Source of the DNA: Planctomycetota bacterium
Lineage (GTDB): Bacteria; Planctomycetota; Planctomycetia; Gemmatales; Gemmataceae
Reading direction: 5' to 3'
DNA length: 12,465 nucleotides
Assembly (NCBI GenBank): GCA_018970845.1
Contig: JAGWVO010000072.1
Span: 1 to 12,465, forward strand
Position 1 is the stretch's first letter, and each line of letters starts with the position of its first letter. Below the pieces are notes generated by a model, which was not told the DNA's origin, made no database searches, and saw only the letters and a program-made list of their open reading frames with translations. Of this stretch, positions 1 through 5,926 are shown piece after piece. Position numbers and translations under genes: made by a program.

Positions 1-66
1 CCCGGCGCCGTTCCTCCTCCCGGCGGCAATTGACCGGCCGGATCACGGCGTATTCCTGATAAGATG

Positions 67-84
67 CCCCCGGGCCACCGGGGG
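67..84 (+). promoter_or_regulatory. Perfect hairpin in the mnmA leader, next to the start codon
   Basis: CCCCCGG (67-73) and CCGGGGG (78-84) form a perfect 7-bp stem with a GCCA loop. ATTTTC follows, and the mnmA ATG lies 11 nt after the stem. The only purine-rich Shine-Dalgarno-like stretch ahead of mnmA is the GGGGGA at 80-85, so the stem would hide it. It could be a translational control hairpin, or a weak terminator for a gene left of the window, since the following T-run is only four bases. A TTGACC lies at 30-35, but no well-spaced -10 box accompanies it, so I do not call a promoter. Confidence 0.45.
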
Positions 85-95
85 ATTTTCATTTC

Positions 96-1172
96 ATGGG
101 CCAGCGCGTTCTCGTCGCCATGAGCGGCGGGGTGGATAGTTCGGTCGCGGCATGGATGGCCCGCGAAAAGGGCCTCGAGCCGGTGGGCCTGTTCATGCGC
201 ACCGGGGTGTCCAAGCCCCAGGGAGGCGCCGATCGGAAGAAGGGATGCTGCTCCGCCGAGGATGCCGCCGATGCCCGCCGTGTCGCGGACATGCTGGACA
301 TCCCTTTTTATGCCATCGACTTCGAGGCCGACTTCCGCGGAATCATCGACTACTTCGCCGATGAATATCTCAGGGGCAGGACTCCCAATCCTTGCGTTGT
401 CTGCAACAACAAGCTCAAGTTTGGCGAGTTGTTCACCTTCGCCGACGGCATCGGTGCCAGGCATGTCGTGACAGGCCATTACGCCCGGGTCGAACCGGGC
501 CCCGACGGCCGCCCCTGGCTCAGGCGCGGGCTCGATGCCGGCAAGGACCAGTCGTATGTGCTGCACGGCCTCGGCCGGGAGGCCTTGGAACGGGTGCTCT
601 TTCCCCTGGGTGGCATGCCCAAGGATGAGGTGAGGGAAACCGCCAGGAGAATCGGCCTGCCAGTCTTCGACAAGCCTGACAGCGTCGAGATCTGCTTCGT
701 GCCCGACCAGGACCATGTGGGGCTCGTGAGGAAACTGAGGCCCGGCCAGTCGGTTGCGGGAAACATCGTCACGACCGATGGCGAGGTCGTGGGCCGGCAT
801 GACGGCCTCGAGCGATTCACCATCGGGCAGCGCAAGGGACTCGGGCTGGGGGGTGGCAAGCCTCGCTTCGTGCTGGAAATGGTCCCGGAAACGGGCGAGG
901 TGGTGGTCGGCGACAAGGATGAATTGGCGGCAACCGGCCTGCTCGCCTCCGGTTTCAACTGGCTCATCGATGAGCCGTCGGGTGAACTCGCCTGCGCCGC
1001 GCAGATCCGCTACCGCCACGCGCCCGTGCCGGCGACGGCCCGCAAGGCTCACGGCGGAGTGGAAGTCCGGTTCGACAATCCGCAGCCCGGGGTTGCGCCC
1101 GGACAGGCGGTGGTGCTGTATGAAGGCGACAGGGTCCTGGGAGGCGGGTGGATCGACCAACCCGCCTATTGA
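96..1172 (+). CDS. mnmA: tRNA-specific 2-thiouridylase MnmA (TrmU)
   Basis: Enzyme of 358 aa that activates U34 of Lys, Glu and Gln tRNAs with ATP and replaces the C2 oxygen with sulfur from a persulfide relay; cytoplasmic. The sequence shows the PP-loop SGGVDSS at residues 10-16, the TPNPCVVCN segment with nucleophile C100 (CxxC with C103), the GHYAR motif near 127-131, GKDQSYVL near 149-156, and the second catalytic cysteine C200 in DSVEICFV. A C-terminal beta-barrel region with FTIGQRKGLG follows. The spacing matches the E. coli enzyme (C102/C199) and the length is normal for the family. The ATG at 96 gives the expected N-terminus (GQRVLVAMSGG). No clear free ribosome site is present; the G-run upstream sits in a hairpin. 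The gene converges with the endonuclease III-like gene, one base between their stop codons. Confidence 0.97.
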   Translation: MGQRVLVAMSGGVDSSVAAWMAREKGLEPVGLFMRTGVSKPQGGADRKKGCCSAEDAADARRVADMLDIPFYAIDFEADFRGIIDYFADEYLRGRTPNPCVVCNNKLKFGELFTFADGIGARHVVTGHYARVEPGPDGRPWLRRGLDAGKDQSYVLHGLGREALERVLFPLGGMPKDEVRETARRIGLPVFDKPDSVEICFVPDQDHVGLVRKLRPGQSVAGNIVTTDGEVVGRHDGLERFTIGQRKGLGLGGGKPRFVLEMVPETGEVVVGDKDELAATGLLASGFNWLIDEPSGELACAAQIRYRHAPVPATARKAHGGVEVRFDNPQPGVAPGQAVVLYEGDRVLGGGWIDQPAY

Positions 1173-1173
1173 A

Positions 1174-1887
1174 TCACTTCGGCTTGCGGCCGCGGCCGGA
1201 GGGCGCCGCCGCGCCCTTGGGCGCCTTGGCCGAGGGACATTCGCCCGAGAGGGGGCACGACTGGCATGCCGGATTGCGCTCGTGGCAAAACTCCACGGCG
1301 ATGCGCGAAAGGCAATCGGTGAAGTCCGTCACCTTGGTCTTGGCGACGATCCCCTCAAGCACCTGACGCCCCTCGGGTATCTTGCCGACCTCGGAATCAA
1401 CCAACTCCAGCCGCTTGGCGCAACGGAGCATTGATGAATCAACCGGGATCGACTGGGCCTTGAGGGCACGCTGGTTCACCCAGGCCACGGTGTGGTCGGT
1501 GACTCCGCCGGCCTTCTCCAACTGCTTGGCGGTTCCCTTGACTCCCTTCTTGATGAGTCCTTCCAGGTCGAACGCGTAGGTCGCCTCGAAGTGCTCCTGA
1601 AGGAAGGCGATGATTCTCTCGGCCCGGGCGCGCGTTCCGGTGAGTCCGGAGATCGCCTCCATGATTTCCGACGGGGAGGAAACACGCACCTCGTTCCAGT
1701 CGAAAAAGCGGGTTTGGAGGTTTCGGAAGGCGGCCTCGGCCTTCTCCTGCAATGAATCCTCCCGGCAGATGGCGAAGATCACCTGCTCGAGCACCGTCAG
1801 TTCCAGGGGATTCTCGGAAACCGGCAATGAGCTTTTGCGGCCCAGTATCGCGCCCACAATTTTCTGCCTGAAGGCTGCGGTTGCCAT
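1174..1887 (-). CDS. Endonuclease III-like HhH-GPD protein with a [4Fe-4S] cluster and altered catalytic helix-hairpin-helix
   Basis: Protein of 237 aa of the HhH-GPD DNA glycosylase superfamily. The C-terminus has the iron-sulfur loop C201-x6-C208-x2-C211-x5-C217, exactly the endonuclease III spacing. The catalytic aspartate appears to be D150 in IPVDSSMLR, matching the VDTHVFR motif. Aligned on that Asp, the LPGVGRK hairpin becomes AGGVTDH, so the Schiff-base lysine of Nth is replaced by H132. The protein may therefore be a monofunctional glycosylase, or bind DNA without cleaving it. A basic tail (GRGRKPK) ends the protein. The ATG at 1887 is chosen because GGAGGG (1896-1901) lies 8 nt upstream; a GTG 33 bases earlier has no such site. 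It follows rbfA by 51 nt as the last gene of the nusA-infB run. From memory, similar divergent Nth-like proteins occur in planctomycetes. Confidence 0.82.
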   Translation of the reverse strand: MATAAFRQKIVGAILGRKSSLPVSENPLELTVLEQVIFAICREDSLQEKAEAAFRNLQTRFFDWNEVRVSSPSEIMEAISGLTGTRARAERIIAFLQEHFEATYAFDLEGLIKKGVKGTAKQLEKAGGVTDHTVAWVNQRALKAQSIPVDSSMLRCAKRLELVDSEVGKIPEGRQVLEGIVAKTKVTDFTDCLSRIAVEFCHERNPACQSCPLSGECPSAKAPKGAAAPSGRGRKPK

Positions 1888-1938
1888 GGTGTTCACCCTC
1901 CGTGGTCGCGGGGCGGCCACGGCCCCGATGCTTTAAGT

Positions 1939-2412
1939 CTAATGACCGGGGGACCTGGAGTCCCCCTCGGGGGCCCCATCCCCCGCTTCATCCTCTTCCC
2001 CTTCCTCGACCTCGTCCTCGTCATCATCCTCGTCCTGGTCCGACAGTTCCGCGTCCGCGGCGTCGGGAGCCTTGCCGAGGGCCTCGTTGATGAGGCGGCT
2101 GATTTCCACGCTTTGCTTGATGCCGTTGTCGAGCAGGAAGCGCAGGGTGGGGGTGTAGCGGGTCCGCATCCGGTCGCCAAGCTGGGCCTGGACGAATCCC
2201 GCGGCGCTTTGCAGGCCAGCGAGGGCTTTTTTCTGCCGGGCCGGCGTGCCCATGACCGAGACATGAACCTTGGCGTGCTGGAGATCGGCGGACACCTCCA
2301 CGCGAGTGACCGTGACATTGCGCACCCGAGGGTCGCTGATCTTGAAAAGGATGGTTTCGCTGGCCACCTCGCGGATGACCTCGGCGACCCGGGCGACTCG
2401 GTGATGTTTCAC
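1939..2412 (-). CDS. rbfA: 30S ribosome-binding factor RbfA
   Basis: Cold-adaptation and 30S maturation factor that binds the small subunit near the 16S 5' helix during late assembly. The 157-aa product starts VKHHRVARVAEVIREVASE and continues with FKISDPRV and VTVTRVEVSADLQHAKVHVSV, the typical KH-like fold of RbfA. The core ends near residue 115 with the RTRYTPTLRFLLD and EISRLINEAL segments. Residues after about 117 form a strongly acidic Asp/Glu tail that many family members lack. The start is a GTG with GGGAGG about 4 nt upstream. It lies 28 nt after the DUF503 gene and ends in TAG. Its position after infB and the DUF503 gene is the classic bacterial order and supports the call. Confidence 0.95.
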   Translation of the reverse strand: MKHHRVARVAEVIREVASETILFKISDPRVRNVTVTRVEVSADLQHAKVHVSVMGTPARQKKALAGLQSAAGFVQAQLGDRMRTRYTPTLRFLLDNGIKQSVEISRLINEALGKAPDAADAELSDQDEDDDEDEVEEGEEDEAGDGAPEGDSRSPGH

Positions 2413-2440
2413 GGAACCTCCCGGGCGCGAAGCAGGAAAC

Positions 2441-2731
2441 TTAATCCACGGTGAGCGAGTCGAGTTCCATTCCCAGGAACTCGGCGACCGGATGTGACTT
2501 CAGGGCTGAACCGACCTGCTCGAGGACCGACCGGGCATGGGCATGTTCGTTGCTCACCACGGCGAACCCGAGCACCGCCACCTTGTGGTCCTCGAGGCTG
2601 TCGACCTCGGCGGCGGAAACACCAAAGGTGTCGCGCATGCGGTCCTTGATGCCGCGCACGACTTGGCGCTTGTCCTTGAGGCTGCGGGACTCCCGGAGCA
2701 GCAGGCGCACTCGAAGCGTCCCGACGACCAT
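2441..2731 (-). CDS. DUF503 (YlxP-like) protein
   Basis: Small protein of 96 aa that matches the DUF503/YlxP family: an N-terminal VVGTLRVRLLLRESRSLKDKRQVV segment, then IKDRMRDTFGVSAAEVD and a C-terminal conserved strand-helix region (HKVAVLGFAVVSNE). The family sits between infB and rbfA in many bacteria and is thought to act in ribosome assembly or translation; its biochemical role is not settled. ATG start with GGAG 7 nt upstream; 21 nt separate it from the infB stop and 28 nt from the rbfA start, so cotranscription is very likely. Length is normal for the family. Confidence 0.92.
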   Translation of the reverse strand: MVVGTLRVRLLLRESRSLKDKRQVVRGIKDRMRDTFGVSAAEVDSLEDHKVAVLGFAVVSNEHAHARSVLEQVGSALKSHPVAEFLGMELDSLTVD

Positions 2732-2752
2732 CGACAGGCTCCAGACCCGGCG

Positions 2753-5700
2753 TCACGACAGGGTTCTCTGGATCTGCTCGACGCGGAAGGCCTCGATGAC
2801 ATCATCGACCTTGATGTCGTCGTAACCGGCGATCTTGAGGCCGCATTCGAGGCCCTCTCGAACCTCGCGGACATCGTCCTTGAATCGCTTGAGCGATTCG
2901 AGCGAGGCGGAACGGTCGGCGGGGGGGTACACAACCACGCCACCCCGGATCACGCGCACCCGCGCCGAGCGCTCGATGTTGCCTTGGGTGACGAAGCAAC
3001 CGGCGATGGTTCCCACGCGGCTGATCTTGAAAACCTCGCGAACGACCGTGCGCCCCAGGTGAACGATTTCCTCGCGGGGCTTCAGCCTGCCCTCGAGGGC
3101 CGCCTTGAGATCCTCGGCGAGCTTGTAAATGATGTCGTACTCGCGGATCGAGACGCCGCGCTCGTCGGCCAGCCTGAGGGCGTTGTCGTCTGGCACGGCG
3201 TTGAACCCGACGATGATGGTGTCGTCGGGCGAGGTGAGGGCCAACTGCACATCCGATTCGGTGATTCCGCCCACGGCCGCGTGGAGAAGCCTGACCTTCA
3301 CCTCGTCGTGCTGGAGTTTCTCGATTTCCTTGCGGATGGCCTCGACCGAACCGCGGAAGTCGGCCTTGAGAATCACCTTGAGTTCCACGATTTCCGTGGA
3401 TCCGGGGGCTCCGAACGCCACTGGCACCCGTCGCACCTGAAGCGCCTCGGACTGGGCCACGCGCCGCTGCTCGGCGATTTCCCGGGCCACCTGCAGTTCG
3501 GGAACCACGAGGAAATTGTCGTCGGCGTTGGGCACTTCCTCGAGGCCCATCAGCCGCACGGGCATCGACGGACCGGCTTCCTCGATGGGCTTGCCGAGGT
3601 CGTCATACATCATGCGGGCCCGACCGAAGGTGGAGCCGCACAGCAGGATGTCGCCCTTGCGCAGCGTGCCGTCCTGCACGAGGAAGGTGGCCGTCACGCC
3701 CTGCCCCTCGCTGATGTGCGCCTCGAGGCACAGTCCCGTGGCTCGCTTGTCCGGCGAGGCCTTGAGCTCCTCGAGCTCGGCCACCAGGGCGATCGTGTCG
3801 AGAAGTTCGTCGATCCCCTTGCCCGTCGCGGCGGAGGTCTGGACGAAAGGCACTTCCCCGCCCATGGAGTCGGGAATGAGACCCATGCCGTAGAGCATCT
3901 GTTCGGTCTTGCGGATGTTGGCGTTGGGAAGATCAACCTTGTTGATGGCGACGATGATCTTGACGCCCGCGGCCTTGGCGTGGCTGATCGCCTCCTCGGT
4001 CTGGGGCATCACGCCGTCGTCCGCGGCGACCACGATGACGGCGATGTCGGTGACATTGGCGCCGCGGGCCCGCATCTTGGTGAAGGCCTCGTGGCCGGGA
4101 GTGTCCAGGAAGGTCGCCGGCTTGCCGTTGTGCTCGACCCTCCAGGCCCTGAGGACCTGGGTGATGCCACCCGCCTCGGTGGACACCACATTGCTCTTGC
4201 GGATGCGGTCCAGCAGCGAGGTCTTGCCATGGTCCACATGGCCCATGATCGTGACGATCGGCGCGCGGGGAACTAGGTCCTCCTCGCTGGTCTCCTCGAT
4301 CAGGCCCTTGAGAAGTTCCTCCTCGCTGGACGAGTCGGCCTTCACATCAAGTTCGATTCCGGCGTCCAAGGCGATCAACTGCGCCATCTCGTTCTCGAGG
4401 GTGCTGTTGATGTTCACGCCCGCGACGCCTTGGGACATGAGCTTCATGAGAAGCTCGCCCGTCTTCATCCCGATCGCCTCGGAGAGAGACCGCACGGTGA
4501 TGGGCAACGCGATGGGAACCTTGCCCTTGCGCGCCGTGGCGACCTTGGAAGCGTGCTTGGGCTTGCGGCCGAGACGACGATGGCGCGGATTGTCCTCGTC
4601 GAAGTCGGCGATGCGGTTGACCCGAAGGTCGGGGGTGCCATCGGACCGGCGGGCGACCTGCTTTTCAGCGCGCTCGCGATGCCGATCGGCTCGGCCGGCG
4701 ACTCCGGCACCCCGGCGGGGGCCGGGCGCGCCGGGCTTCCTGGCGCCTTCCTCATCCTCCTCGACCACGGCGCCGGCTTCATTGCGCAGCGACTTGGCCT
4801 GCACCGCGCGGGTGACATCCTCAATGCCGATGGGGCCGCCCGTTTTCTGGAGGTCGGCGGGAATGTCGGCGAGCTTGCGGATGCCGGCGGTGGACGGGCC
4901 ACCCGCCTTGAGGTTGGATTCGGGGGGTCGGGGCCTCAGGATTCCTCCCGAGGGTCCGCCGGGCCCCAGCGGTTGGCGGGGCGGAACGGGCCTCAAAGGC
5001 ACCGGAACGCGCGGGCCAACGGGAGAGGGTCCTGAGCCTTGGGGGGATCCGCCGGGAACTGGCCTGGCTCCACCAGGGACCGGTCGGCCGCCGCCATCCA
5101 TGCGGATGCGGGAACCGCCGGCAGGCGCCGGGCCAACGGGACCACGCTGGGCTCCAGGCCCCATCGGGGGGCGGGGACCGGAACCCAATTCGGGCATGCG
5201 TCCACCGGGGGCCAACGGCCGCACCGGACCAGAAGGACGGATGTTGGGAAGGTTGCCGGGAACGGGCCGCGCCACCCCGGGAACCGGAGCCGGAGGTTTT
5301 GCCACTGATGCGGGATCGGCATTCACCGGAGCTTGGGGCTCCTCGGATTTCGGGGCGGGCGGTTCGGCGGAAACCGGCGCCTTTTCCGTTTCCTGGGTCG
5401 GTTTGGCGGGGGCAGGTTGTTCGAGGGGCGCGGACGCGGCGGGTGCCTCCGGCTTGGCCGGAACCACGGGGGGTTCAACCGCTGCCGTTTCAACGGCGGG
5501 CTTGGCGGGGGCTGGCGGACGAGGCGGCGGAGCCACCGACTTGGGCGGCCTTCCCAAAACAGGTGGGCGAAGCGGCGGAACCGATGCCACGGGATTGGGG
5601 CGGGGTGGCTCCGGGGCCGGAGCGGGCGCCGCGGCGGGCTTGGAACCGCCGCGCTTGATGATTTGCACCAATTGGTCGCGTTGCTCAGGCTCGATGGAAC

Positions 5701-5812
5701 TGAGCTGGTTTTTCACATCCCAGCCTTGGCCCTTGCAAAGATCGATGAGTTCCTTGCAATCGATCTCCAGCTCTTTGGCGAGCAGGTATAGACGGACCTT
5801 TTCCTTCTGCAA
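2753..5812 (-). CDS. infB: Translation initiation factor IF-2, with a long Pro/Gly/Ala-rich linker
   Basis: GTPase of 1019 aa that brings initiator fMet-tRNA to the 30S subunit and promotes subunit joining. An IF2_N domain occupies about residues 1-52, then a Pro/Ala/Gly-rich low-complexity linker to about 310, a charged segment, and a second IF2_N-type domain about 430-490. The G domain has GHVDHGKT (524-531), GGITQ (548-552), DTPGHEAF (570-577), NKVD (624-627) and SAATGKG (660-666); domains II, III and IV follow to the end. Switch I reads GGITQVLRAW instead of the usual GGITQHIGA; the catalytic His of DTPGH is kept. The start is a TTG with GAGGGG 6 nt upstream; no better start precedes the IF2_N domain. 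Lies 114 nt after nusA and 21 nt before the DUF503 gene. The proline-rich linker is longer than in most bacteria. Confidence 0.97.
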   Translation of the reverse strand: MQKEKVRLYLLAKELEIDCKELIDLCKGQGWDVKNQLSSIEPEQRDQLVQIIKRGGSKPAAAPAPAPEPPRPNPVASVPPLRPPVLGRPPKSVAPPPRPPAPAKPAVETAAVEPPVVPAKPEAPAASAPLEQPAPAKPTQETEKAPVSAEPPAPKSEEPQAPVNADPASVAKPPAPVPGVARPVPGNLPNIRPSGPVRPLAPGGRMPELGSGPRPPMGPGAQRGPVGPAPAGGSRIRMDGGGRPVPGGARPVPGGSPQGSGPSPVGPRVPVPLRPVPPRQPLGPGGPSGGILRPRPPESNLKAGGPSTAGIRKLADIPADLQKTGGPIGIEDVTRAVQAKSLRNEAGAVVEEDEEGARKPGAPGPRRGAGVAGRADRHRERAEKQVARRSDGTPDLRVNRIADFDEDNPRHRRLGRKPKHASKVATARKGKVPIALPITVRSLSEAIGMKTGELLMKLMSQGVAGVNINSTLENEMAQLIALDAGIELDVKADSSSEEELLKGLIEETSEEDLVPRAPIVTIMGHVDHGKTSLLDRIRKSNVVSTEAGGITQVLRAWRVEHNGKPATFLDTPGHEAFTKMRARGANVTDIAVIVVAADDGVMPQTEEAISHAKAAGVKIIVAINKVDLPNANIRKTEQMLYGMGLIPDSMGGEVPFVQTSAATGKGIDELLDTIALVAELEELKASPDKRATGLCLEAHISEGQGVTATFLVQDGTLRKGDILLCGSTFGRARMMYDDLGKPIEEAGPSMPVRLMGLEEVPNADDNFLVVPELQVAREIAEQRRVAQSEALQVRRVPVAFGAPGSTEIVELKVILKADFRGSVEAIRKEIEKLQHDEVKVRLLHAAVGGITESDVQLALTSPDDTIIVGFNAVPDDNALRLADERGVSIREYDIIYKLAEDLKAALEGRLKPREEIVHLGRTVVREVFKISRVGTIAGCFVTQGNIERSARVRVIRGGVVVYPPADRSASLESLKRFKDDVREVREGLECGLKIAGYDDIKVDDVIEAFRVEQIQRTLS

Positions 5813-5818
5813 GCGCCA

Positions 5819-5824
5819 CCCCTC
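5819..5824 (-). promoter_or_regulatory. Shine-Dalgarno that sets the infB TTG start
   Basis: On the minus strand GAGGGG lies six bases before TTG at 5812-5810. It is the only good ribosome site in the area and the reason to accept a TTG start for infB. Confidence 0.7.
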
Positions 5825-5866
5825 AGAAACTGTTTTGGCATGTCCCGGCCGATTTTCCCAAATTGG

Positions 5867-5894
5867 ATTCTAATCGACCCCATCGGTTTGAGAA
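5867..5894 (-). promoter_or_regulatory. Candidate internal promoter for infB
   Basis: On the minus strand TTCTCA (5894-5889) and TAGAAT (5872-5867) are separated by 16 nt, matching sigma-70 boxes at about 4/6 and 5/6 positions. It lies in the 114-nt gap between nusA and infB and would start RNA about 47 nt before the infB TTG. It overlaps the hairpin listed next by two bases. Evidence is sequence match only. Confidence 0.28.
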
Positions 5895-5912
5895 GCCCGG
5901 AAAGCCGGGCTT
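5893..5912 (-). other. Hairpin between nusA and infB
   Basis: Read on the minus strand, AAGCCCGG and CCGGGCTT form a perfect 8-bp stem with a CTTT loop, 14 nt after the nusA stop codon. No T-run follows (CTCAAACC), so it is not a standard intrinsic terminator. It could be an RNA-processing or stabilising hairpin that sets nusA and infB mRNA levels apart, or a partial terminator. Confidence 0.5.
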
Positions 5913-5926
5913 TCAATTCCGTGTCT

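Noticed and set aside
30..65. TTGACC plus TAAGAT as an mnmA promoter
   Set aside because: The spacing is 24 nt, too long for a sigma-70 promoter, and no better -10 box lies at 16-18 nt.
2537..4276. Long plus-strand open frame of 579 codons opposite infB
   Set aside because: It is antisense to unmistakable IF-2 sequence; high GC keeps the opposite frame open. No family motifs are visible and its composition (His, Asp and Gly rich) is typical of a shadow frame.
3909..5873. Plus-strand Gly/Pro-rich open frame of 654 codons opposite the infB linker
   Set aside because: Mirror of the GC-rich linker codons of IF-2; low complexity and no start context.
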